From: Tubiluchus corallicola
Lineage: Eukaryota > Priapulida > Priapulimorpha > Priapulimorphida > Tubiluchidae
Assembly: GCA_030141605.1 (NCBI GenBank)
Contig: JAQGDQ010000138.1
Span: 126,001 to 190,000, forward strand
Direction: 5' to 3'
DNA length: 64,000 nt
In this document: positions 46,540 through 57,500 of the stretch, piece by piece
Position numbering within the stretch: position 1 is the first letter of the stretch
How the letters are laid out: every line of letters begins with the position of its first letter
Program-made: the position numbers and the translations under genes
Notes under the pieces: model-generated
Database searches by the model: none
What the model saw: the letters and a program-made list of their open reading frames with translations, nothing else
Told to the model about the DNA's origin: nothing

Positions 46540-47000
46540 TTACGTTTGCTTTTAATTTGCTATAAGCTATTTGTGTTTGATTTATAATTGATCTTCGATT
46601 TGCTTTTGTTGGACGTGAGATATTTATGTTTATTGATTTGCTATTTAAATTGTATTTTGGAGAGTCCTCTTCTTGTTTTTGTTTCTATCTTAATACATGA
46701 TAGTACATACAATAATTATTATCACCCTAATGCTAACCTAGTATTTAAATTCTTAATGTGATTGCCATTTGTAATATTACTTCCCACTTGTTTAAAATCT
46801 TGACCGGAAAAATTGTTATAAACAAATTATTCGTTACATACCAAAATTATTTTAATACTGTATTTTTTTCGTTCAATAGCTAATAATCACCCAAACACTT
46901 TTTTGCGCTTGCAAATAAGTTTTTACTTTTAGCAGGGGGCAGCAAATTAAGTGGTCAACAGGTTTTTCGCTGCTCCTTCTCAGTTACGCGGAAATTATCA
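46540..47000 (+). mobile_element. Second copy of a LINE 3' untranslated end
   Basis: The segment GCAGGGGGCAGCAAATTAAG...GTGGTCAAC...TCGCTGCTCCTTCTC (about 46933-46982) resembles the terminal hairpin of the LINE at 32473-32520, preceded here too by a long T-rich stretch. No coding part was recognised upstream, so it would be a severely 5'-truncated copy. Similarity is by eye. Confidence 0.4.
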
Positions 47001-47465
47001 CATAATTATATTTCTAACTAAAGTTGAGAAAATAACGCTCAATTGAATTTCAATTGAATTCAGAATCAACCTTTAACTCCTAAACCAGAATTTATTACAC
47101 TGTGCAAAGCTTCCTGTGTTACTGATCGCCAATCGTCAACTCATGAATAAGTCATCAGCGATTTGATCACGTCTTCATGACTGTTATTGATGAACTGAGA
47201 CAAGCAGATGGCATAATTCACACAAACTTTGCAGCAGGTCGCAACCTTATTGCTCATCGATTCTTTCATGCACATCATCGTTGTCGCCATCAAGGTCACA
47301 TTTGCGATTTTCCCCATCAAGAACTCAGTCATCGTCACGAGCAGCAATAGGATATATTTAGTGGAATATTTTTCCTTTTGACATCTGACGTTTTGCATCT
47401 GTTTTATTAAAAAAATCGAACATTTAACCATACATGAATTTATTCAAAACTATACACACAATTCT

Positions 47466-47549
47466 CCGGGACGTTTTGACCTTCGTAGCTACAATCACAT
47501 TCAATTTATCATTGCTGATGATGACCCATGAAGGTCGAAAACGTTCCGG
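47466..47549. repeat. Inverted repeat with hammerhead-like motif (Penelope-like remnant?)
   Basis: CCGGGACGTTTTGACCTTCG (from 47466) pairs with CGAAGGT-type sequence ending ACGTTCCGG (47541-47549). Inside lies CTGATGA (47515-47521), then GACC/GGTC able to pair (47523-47526 with 47533-47536), then GAAA (47537-47540). This order resembles a hammerhead core, with one extra T before helix II. Penelope-like elements carry such ribozymes. No ORF of that class is recognisable nearby. Confidence 0.35.
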
Positions 47550-48879
47550 AAAATTTGGTGGATGGTTTTGAGCAAAAACATTTGTCATGTCTGCTAAGCT
47601 TTGAGTTTGATTTGCATCCTTTTTCATTAGTAACCAACTTTTACGTAGTAAAATAGTTCATATGCCACTTCATTTTGTAGAGTTCCCTCTGTAGGCTTGT
47701 ACTTAATTTCGTTGCTCTTGTATATCATTTTTACTTTGAATTCTGTAAAGCCAATTATGAAAAGCTGCAGCGATTCTGGTTCGCTGAGATTCCTAGACTA
47801 AAGTGGCGTTTACCTAGCGTCCGGAATGCGTATGCGCATTCGTAATAGATAAGATCGGTTTATAGTGTTTTCATCCACCCGTTTATGAGACCTGCTTTAT
47901 ACATTTTTTTCTGCAACTATTTCGTATTGATTTTTTTATTCCGGAGCTATTCCGCAGGTGGCTAACACATAACGCATACGCATTCTCGATGCTAGGTAAA
48001 CGCTACTTAAAAGTGACTAATTGTTCATTGTTCTTTGGTACAGTATGTAAAAATTTGCTTATAATTTTATGCTTTTTAAACGTTGAATTAAGTTTGGCAA
48101 AATTTGCTTATTTATATATAGTTTATGATCACAATTTGCTGACGCTGACAGCAAGTTAATTATAATTACATATGTAGATATTAACCATATGTTGCTAATG
48201 TTTCTAAACGATAAACTGACAATTGTTACCACAAGTGTTTACCTCTAATGACATTTTAACTTGTAATGCTTATTTATTCTTGAATATAATTAGCTTTCAT
48301 GACTTTTGCATCGCGATTCTTTTCAGCTTTTGCTTCTGGTTTGTTTCACAAGGTAAAAAAACCACAAAAACAATTGTAATGTTATAGTATTGTCTTGACA
48401 ACTTACACATTTGTTTCTAGAAGATAAAAGCTAAAGTAATTATTTAAAATCTCATAAAAATGGAAAGAAGATTTTTCAGTCCACCGTGAAGTATTTTTAG
48501 GTAAAAAGAAAACAGAAAAAGCACAAAAATCAATAAACACTCTACTATTTCTCCATGGATTATGTAATTCATGACACAATCGGTAATTAAACAGAGAAAA
48601 AGAACAAGGAAACAAACACAGCTAGTTACTACATACACAAACAAGCACAGTATCTTAATAATAACGGCATAGTAATAATAGCAAACGTACAATATTTCGG
48701 CAACTTCTATCACAAAATCAGCTTTAATTAAAAAACATCTGGAAAATATTTTATTTTAAATAATGATTCTCCTCATATTACCATTTATTGACAAATTTTA
48801 ACAGTCCTTATGTTTAACTAATATAAACTATAGTTTTATGATGCATATTTTCTAGTTACTGCTTTTACGTCACAATAAG

Positions 48880-49064
<185 letters not shown>

Positions 49065-49788
49065 TTTTTTCATCTCTCGCCTTTGTTCTGCAATTTATTT
49101 TGTACACAGCAGCCAGTTTGTTATATTGCGCGCCTTTACCACAGCCAACACATTTGTCTAGGTTTTACCTTCTTTCGACATTTTTGATAATCAACTCCTT
49201 CTAGATGTGAATTGACAAAGGTCAGACGTAGATCTAACGGGACAAACGCTGAACCAAAGTTATTGTATTTAAAATCGCCAGACAGTCAGACACTCGAAGC
49301 TAATACATGTAGTTTGAAAAGCGGTGAAGTGTGAGTAACTCAAAATGAGCAACTCAGGGAGTTTAAGCATAAAAGTTTAAGCATTAAGCATATAGAGACT
49401 ATATAGAGATACTCATTTTTTGCTACAGTTAGCGTTTTTCACTCTGAGTACGTGCTGTAATTAAGTAACTTAATTACTAAATTATTGAGCGACCAAGCTA
49501 CGGGAACACTCGTTGAATACTCTTCGGATTTGCAGTGAAACTTAGTAAACTGACCGACAGAGACCAATAAGCTTTCCAAATTGCTCTTTGTATTTTACAA
49601 TTGTTCAGATAGTCAATTACAGGCGTTGATAATCATCTAGACCTAAAGGGATGATCTTGATCGTTCGTGATTCTATGGCTTCGCGAGTGGTTTCAGAAAT
49701 TATACCTTTTCGGCAACAATTTCGTAGAATTTGAAACTATGGATACCGAACCACTAAAGTTAGAAGGAAGAGATGAATTTTAAGAAAG

Positions 49789-50831
49789 TGTTGTCCAACT
49801 TTTCGTTAACTGGATAACAATATGCTGAGGAAAGTTAACAAAAAGTTAATAAAAGTATAAACACAACTATTAAGCGCCAAATTTAGAAATCCAATCTAAA
49901 TTTCACCAGACGTTTTTTGGAAGGCAACCCAGGTTTTACACACACAGCTTTTTCTAGTCTGTGTATAACTTTTACTAGCCTTTCTAGCTAAACCAGATTT
50001 TAATTTCGCCAGGCAGATAAAGAATTCAGCTGTCTATTATAAAGTCAGTCTAACGCCAACACTAAATGAGCTAAGCCACCTCATCTCATAACAAGCCTAA
50101 AGTATTTCTATACTAGTATCTCAACTTGAATAACTTAGTGCCTCAGTGAGAACTCAAAATGAGATGTTTACAAAACGGCGAATTTATAATTTAAAATTCA
50201 AGAAACAGGCTACTCATTTCCAGACGTTCAGTTGGAGTATCAAGTAGTGCTCGCTTCGCGTAATGACTTATTCATCTCTGGGATTTCTCAACTGAGTAGA
50301 TAAAGCTTCTCCGGCTATACATGTGCTGTTTATATCATCCTTGCATTTATCGCACTCTACATCTTGCATAATTTCAAGAAACCTGGCAACATCGTGTCTG
50401 AAATATTTACACGAACTATTTGTTATACATTCAATGATCCGTTTATCATTTCATAGTGATATTTAAACGCAAGCTGTTGTAACAACGTTTCACGCAAACT
50501 CTTCATTCTTCACGTCTCACATCAATCTTTTATGGAAGACTCACCTTACTGGCAAACTATTAATAAATTATACTTGATTCAGTAAATGAAATATCATTGA
50601 CTGGTGAAGGAGAAATTTCAAAAATTAACTTATATTACTATAATAACAGTTATTATGTTGTGACTGCAACGAAAGTAGTTTGTCAACAAACTAATAGATT
50701 TCCTATAACTCCTATCATGCGTAAAATTCTTCAAACTTCTATTTTTTCGATCTGATTTTAAATTTAGCGCTTAATCGTTTGCTAACCTTCTCCATTATAT
50801 TGTTATCCAGTTAACGAAAAGTTGGACAACA
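49789..50831. mobile_element. 1043-bp element with 35-bp identical terminal inverted repeats
   Basis: The 35 bases at 49789-49823 (TGTTGTCCAACTTTTCGTTA...) are the exact reverse complement of 50797-50831. Partial pairing continues inward. No transposase frame was recognised inside and no clear target duplication was found. Fits a non-autonomous DNA transposon; superfamily unassigned. Confidence 0.75.
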
Positions 50832-50893
50832 TTTCCTCACAATTGATCGGAAGTGGTGCTGACAAGCCACTGGAGTGGCAGTGTCTAGTTTTA

Positions 50894-50946
50894 GATTACT
50901 TCTGTGTTTACCTGTTTCTCCAAAACAGGTAAACACAGCAGTAATC
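50894..50946. repeat. Short perfect-type hairpin (24-bp stem, 5-nt loop)
   Basis: GATTACTTCTGTGTTTACCT... (50894-50917) pairs with 50923-50946 with one mismatch in 24. Too short a loop and too perfect for a typical animal microRNA precursor; more likely a palindromic repeat end. It lies 62 bp outside the element ending at 50831. Confidence 0.6.
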
Positions 50947-50949
50947 CAA

Positions 50950-52140
50950 CAAAAAACTACGTACTCTTTTATTCTAGAGTTCTGCCTGCCAATAGACGTA
51001 ATGGGCATATGATGATTATGATATCATGCATAGTTTTTACACAGCCGGCGGACTCAGCTGATGTTATTAAATTCTGCTTTTTATACCCTTGATTGTCAAA
51101 TTGACACATGTTCCAAATTATGTTAATGAAAATGACATGAAACCGTAGGTTAGCTAACAAAGAGTCTACCTAAGTGGTATTTTAGCATCGCACATGTTTC
51201 CCTTCCGCTTAATTTATACATCAATTAATTATTTAATATTGAGAAATTTCATAGAAATAAATTAAAGACTGTCTCTTACGATTGTATAGGTACAGTCATT
51301 AGTGTTGAAACAATGAAGGTGCATAAAGCACAACATGAAATTGCTCCATATTAATAAGTATTTAACTTACAAGTGTTAGTGCTCGGATTACAGGTTCCTC
51401 TCCGAATGACATTTATTGCAGTTGCATTGCTTAAGTCATTATGACCTTCAGTTTGAGAACTGATCAATGACATCATTGTTGAAATCGTCATTAATAAATG
51501 CGTGGTCCGGAAACTAAAAGTTTATTTGAAATTCATCATTATTATGTAGCTAATTTTGTGAAACACTGCGATGTCACTTTGCGGCAGTTATTTGACTACA
51601 AAATTAAATCGTTATAGCTATTACTATGACGTAATTAATGCAATAACAAATCATATTAAAAAAATTGAAAATCTCAAGAATATTCAATCTTTTACAGTTA
51701 GTTCCTTAAGACGAACTTTTATATGCCCTCTTAATGTCCCCTTTAAATTTTTACATGACATAAATCTAACAAAGAAACTACTCGGTTTCTTTACAGCAAT
51801 TTACAGGCTTGCCAGTACCCTGGCATTCTCTTGGTAAGCCAACATTGCCAAAGTGGCTCTATTATTGTAAAAGACTCAATTAATTGATCATTGAAGTAGC
51901 TTAGATTAGTGTATTATCAGTGAAGAGCCTAGCTCACAGGGACGTGTACGGAATAACTTATTGTTGCTGAGTCGATGCATTCACACTGCTTGGAACCCAC
52001 CAGTATTTCGTCAATCTAGTAATTTCTATCCTATGCACTAATCTATTAGGCTGTATTATAATTTTTCATATTAGGTTATAATAAGCATATTCTAAAGACA
52101 TGAGCAACATCCGCAAGTAGAAGAAAAAGTTATTTTAAAA
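50950..52140. other. Non-coding stretch with an unassigned 88-codon frame
   Basis: The + frame 51571-51837 (MSLCGSYLTTKLNRYSYYYD...) has no recognised domain. TATAG/GTACAG at 51285-51295 resembles a phase-compatible Kv-beta donor but its frame has a stop nine codons upstream. Confidence 0.35.
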
Positions 52141-52575
52141 ACATATGTCCCAAAAATCAAATAACGTTATATTATTCAGCATTACGCTTGCTTGTTTAAA
52201 AGACATGTGTAACTGGGAAAGAATATTCTAGGGTATTTAAAACGTTCGTGGCTAAAAGCTAAAATGTCACTAGTTCACTATCCCAATGTGCACCAAAAAC
52301 GTCACTGGCTCATCAAGCAACATATTATTAAACTTCTGACAAAAAATAAAGTAATTTATATTTCTGCTTAATATAATTAATGAAGTGTGAGCTATGAATG
52401 CTATGATTATTTATTCGAAGTATTCTTACTTAGCGACTGATCGTTAAAATGGTTGCGTCTAACTCAATGCGGGATTAAACTTACAAGTTTTTTACAGCGC
52501 TACAAGCTCAGTGTGCAGAAACCGAGCACATAAGTGATACAAAATTTCAAGACAAATTTTGGCCCTATTAAGGGT
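52141..52575 (+). repeat. Dispersed repeat family, copy D
   Basis: Begins ATGTCCCAAAAATCAAATAA, includes AAAACGTTCGTGGCTAAAAG, GCACCAAAAACGTCACTGGC, GAGCTATGAATGCTATGATT and ends GATACAAAATTTCAAGAC. Same order of blocks as copies B and C. Confidence 0.7.
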
Positions 52576-53739
52576 AGCCTTATGTAAACAGTAATGAAAA
52601 AAAGATTGCAGTTTCAATCGTAATGCAGTTTGGATTGACCACAATTATTGTAGTATCAAAGATCGTCAAAAATCATTTTAATCTTTGCGAAAATCTTTAA
52701 GAATTAAATGATTAGATTACAAAACGTCTTAATATTTAATTTTTCCTGATAATATCCATTAAGTGTTTTTTCAGTAAAGATGTTTACTAAAGTATTTAGG
52801 GATAAAATAATCACAAATGCAAGGTATTCTGAAGTCTATAAACTGTAAAGCGCTATTGCAGTCTAATCACTTAACAAATTAAGAGGTTCTTGAAAGTCAG
52901 TAGTAAAATGACGCAATACGCTTTTTGCGTTACCTGTTGTATCTGTAATACGGTCTTGACGCAGAATTAGGTCTAGAATACTGCCATTGGTGACGAATGC
53001 GCAGTAAGTCACAAGAAACATATTATTAGTATATGCAAACGCAATGGTTCGGAACTAATTTCATTTGAAGTATCCGGATAGCTGTGCCCTGACTAACAAA
53101 AATAATGGAAAGTGTCTTTGTAAAGTTATTGTGAATAAGAGATAAGCATGTAGCTTTTTACATTTTACTAGTTTTTCCCTCATGTTATTTAAATTGCAAT
53201 AAAATCTTCTTACGTGCTTTGGAGAACGACCGTTTTCTATTTTAACATTTCTCGTTTTTCTGCTTTTGAAAGGAAATTTGAAAGACTTGCAAAATTTTAT
53301 CTGCGAAACCAGTAGGTCTTAATATTTTCCACGAATATTTCAAACTTTAGTTAATAGTTCAAATAGTTCCACGATTTTCTAGTATTACCTTTACGAATGC
53401 TAAAACTATGGTATCTCCCTTACTTCATTCTTTTTATGTATAAAGACATCGCACATACTGATGCTATCATCATCAATTTTTAAAGCTTATAGGCGTCTAA
53501 AGAGCGCATAAGGAAACCGTTTATAAAAAATTTAACGCGTAGGCCTATACGTGTTTGTGTTAAAATCGCACAGGTGACTTTGATAAACGCCTCTTTGCAG
53601 GAGTATCATGCTTGTACAGCATTGTTTTCTGCCCTTCGGTTACATATTTCATCCGCCACTCACTGAAACAGAAGCCTAGATTATTTACAACAAGCAACCT
53701 TGGTAAAAACTTTCGCGAAGAACCTTGGAAGCTGAAACG

Positions 53740-54496
53740 TTAGTACACCACGAGCTATTTCGGCTTCGCGTGACGTCACACAAATGCCGGCTTCAGAACG
53801 AAGGCAGCAAACTTGCCGTGCTTTAGTATAAATGACTACCCAAACAAACTTTACTATTATGTAACAACTGAGTTAACAGTGAATGCAACATTACTGTAAT
53901 TGTTATTCAAGGCTGGTTCTTAAGGTGACCTGGTAATTTCTCGTTAATCTGAGTATCTAACTATCAATGCTAGCAGTGTTCTAAAGCTGCCCCACATTAC
54001 GCCATATGTCGATGGACTTTTTCGATCGACGTCACGGTGCGCGGAAGTCTACACGCGAGAGAGTCTAATATTCAAATTATCGCCACTTCATTAAGATTAG
54101 GGGCGTCTATTAGCAATGACTTCTCGCCGATAATGAGAACTTTAGTTGTTGCCAAATAGCTGCTGCTCGTGTTTCGTGGCATTCATTGGCTAGTTGGCTT
54201 CCATGCTGGCGCTATTGTAGACGGGGGAGCTGTATACGCAGCGTGGCTTCTTGAGGTGCACACGTTTCACGTCTAAGTTCAGCTGCTACTGCATACCGCA
54301 ATAATCTCTTTCGTTTCAACAAGACTGTACCTATTAATTGGTGGAAACATTTCTAGCGACGTTGACCCTGACTTCCCTATTTTTTCGTGATTAAGCATCA
54401 TTTAGAACTCCAGTGTTAGCAGGTGTTGAATTTTCTCGTTTTGCATTCAGAGAAATTAAACAAGGGCTTTGCGAAAGATGAAATTGCCTTAGCGGC
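53740..54496 (+). promoter_or_regulatory. Candidate Kv-beta promoter and 5' untranslated region
   Basis: A locally GC- and CpG-richer stretch upstream of the Kv-beta ATG. A perfect cAMP response element TGACGTCA lies at 53771-53778, a TATAAA at 53827-53832, and a second GACGTCAC at 54028-54035. The CRE to TATA spacing of about 50 bases suits a polymerase II promoter starting near 53860. Transcription from there could continue unspliced to exon 1. The link to Kv-beta is inferred from position only. Confidence 0.5.
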
Positions 54497-54519
54497 ATGA
54501 GCTACTTGATACAATACAG
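54497..54519 (+). CDS. KCNAB-like: Kv-beta exon 1 (coding part): start codon and seven residues
   Basis: ATG at 54497 encodes MSYLIQY plus two bases of Arg, followed by the strong donor CAG/GTAAGT. An in-frame TGA lies six codons upstream of the ATG. The phase fits exon 2 exactly (Q-Y-R then NLG), as in vertebrate KCNAB2 where the sequence reads QFYRNLG. Reading into the intron gives an immediate stop (AGG TAA). Confidence 0.85.
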
Positions 54520-57500
54520 GTAAGTGCAAATGTCAAGCAATACAGGTAAATACAGGTAAATGTCAGGTAATTTGTACTCTTGGTCGTAATAAGCTGCTCT
54601 GCAACCATGTACCCAGGGCTCAGCAGCCATTTTTCACTCGTCAGATAATTCCAATGACTGTTTTGATTTAGGTGACTCAGACAAATTTCTGGGCTTTTTG
54701 GTAAACGTACATTGAAACATTTTAAAGTCAAGTAACTGATCACTGTGTATGCTGCTTAGTCTTCTGCCCAGGTTACCTCTCTGTGAACGCTTTTGTCGTT
54801 GCCCTTGATGATGTGTGAGCCTTCCTGTCCTATAAATTATACTAGTTACTAACCATTATCCGTCAGACAAGCAAATAGGCACTATTTTCTCTTACACTAT
54901 AAATAAGCAAAAAAAATCTGAAATACAGTTCGAGACGCAATTGGTTTGATTAGTGAAAAAATATCACGGAGATGTTGCTTAAAATTTCGCATTGTTGTTG
55001 TGGCAAATTAATGAACCATAAACTATGCAAGTTTTCTGTTGTTTTTGTTCGATACCATGGAGTTGATATTAGGCCTATACGTGGTCTACAAATCGCGCAT
55101 AATGAGATCTGATTTTTCAGATGCTCGTGTTGGGGCTGCACAGATGACTTTTAATGAGAGAATAATTATGTAATTACGTCGCACGTTTAACCGAATGAAA
55201 CCGCACATCTTACAATGTGATCCAATGAGTCCATAACTGAAGAGTCCAATAGACCAGGCTTATGCTTCGAAGGAATATAAGAAATTCAAGGAATATAAGC
55301 AACGCCCATGCTGGTTAGTAAATGATTTGTAATTGCCTGGGTTCAGTACTCACTCAGGGCTGTTTTATTGCCCACACTGATTCTGGCTGTTTACCTCGTT
55401 GTAGGAGGATTCACATTCTAAAGCTGCTAAAATACGTCTTAGAGGTTCAGCTTTGATAATAAATCAGTAGCAGTCTCGCCATAAACATGTGTTGATAAGG
55501 TTCCACAGGTCCTGCCGTTGTGTGCTATAGAGCCCGGCTTTTGGTGTGCCGAGTTGTATTAAAAATGGAAGAAACTATAGTTGCAACATTTGTTAGCTAT
55601 GACAGGCCTTCCGCTGCGCTTTCAAACTTATTTTAGTCATTCACTTCTAACAATCTTTTTATTTTAAGATGTGGAACAACAGTCTGTCTGTAAATAACAG
55701 TCGCCGAACGTGATAGCCTCGAATGCTTATTTACTGAGTGTATATACAGTAGTAGTGTTTCAGTATAACTTTTGTTGTAGTATTGCAGCGTGGTGTAATG
55801 TTTTTATGTTTTTTGTACGACTTTTAGGCTGAAAAAACTAATCTAATCTGTAAGACTTTTTATTTTGGATTTTACATGTTTTCGGTAAAACCGCAGGCAA
55901 TCCGTTTTGCTCGGTATTGTGCTAAAATATGTAACGATTTATTAACAATGGTCGCGGCTACTCGACTTCAGAACAGGCTATCTCCATTGTGGCGAGGTGT
56001 CAAACAAATTAGCTTCACGCTGCGTTAGGCAACCGAAATATTCATTATAGGGTAACTTATAAGTAGGTTATGTAACTTCAGGGTGGTTTACAAGTCAGAT
56101 TTATAGGGAGGCATACGCAAGAGCCCCCCCTCCCCCCGGACTACGAACTCCCTTTATAAAAAATGAATAATTATAAAACTTGCCTTTGCTATTCTCAGTC
56201 CATCTCAACAGGCGGATTTATTACATCAATTAAGGGCTTGCTGACACCTTCCCACGTGTTTATAACCCTTAGATTATATTTGAGGGTGATGGTCACTAGT
56301 TGTTCGGGAGAAAGATTGTTCAGCAAATTGGCACTGACAAAAAATTATCTCAGAATCGCGATGGCCCATGAAAGACTAACTGCTCTCTGCCTACTGAATG
56401 TCGAGAGCAGTGTCCCCAAGATAATACAATTTGACGTTTGACGAGTTAAATAAATATTTTGCAGATGCAAAGTTTAGAAAGAAAGACTTCTTGTAGATAT
56501 TGTAGTGTAATTACCTACGTACAATACTAACAGTATCTCAAAAAACTTGGCATTTAATTTTTTTGAATAAATCTTGAAATATTTTGGTTAGATTTAAACA
56601 ACTAAAGGACAGTGTCTACAATAAGCAGCACCAGGAACCTGTTTGACTCTTGCTCTAGTATAGTGTTATGCATTTTTGAGCGAGATTTAGAAACAGGGGA
56701 AACTAAACTTTATTATTCTTTGACTCGGCTGTGACTTGATGTGAATAAAATATTATCTTATACAGCTTTATAGAATAAAGAAAAACTTATAGTGAAGTGC
56801 ATAATTTAAAGAAATAAACATTTCGTAACTTATCTGATCACCAGTAGTTTATATCACTATGGCCTATATTACAAACTGAAAATTGTAATCAAAGTTATCT
56901 TACAGTGAATAAAATTGAGAAAAAAGTAATCAGAAGTTTTTGTCCGCAGCTAACATCTTTTTTTCGAAGAAATGCAGTTTATCGTTCATTTTTGTTCATT
57001 TTCTAGCTTATTTGCCATTTAACTTCCATTTTTATATGCCTGAATAATGGCAATGACGAAGCTTAAAGGGCTTTGCAGGTTTTTCTTGCTTTCTGCTTGG
57101 CTGTGTGGTTTAAAACACAAGAACACATTATTGTAACACAGAGCTAAAGATTCGTCAAAAATTCGTATCACGTACGTACTGTTTTATTTCACACTGGACT
57201 TAAATTAGCAGCAACGCAGTATATGACTTGTATGTTTAAACAACCGCACTGACAACATTAGATAACTCTTACATTAGGTAACATTGCTTAAAGTTCAAAA
57301 AAGATAAATAATCAACGCATTCGTAGCACACACTTCACTAACTAAGCAAAAGTATAAACTACAAACTACTATATATTGTTCTTATATATGTCTTTCAAAA
57401 GATAAACGTAATGCAAAATGGTATAATTTTGTACGGAACGTTTTTTGAGACATACTTTAAAAATTCCTCTTCTTCCCATAATTTTCTTCCGGCAACGTAC

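Noticed and set aside
51250-51291. Alternative Kv-beta first exon ending Leu-Tyr-Arg with donor GTACAG
   Set aside because: The required frame has a TAA nine codons upstream and no ATG between.
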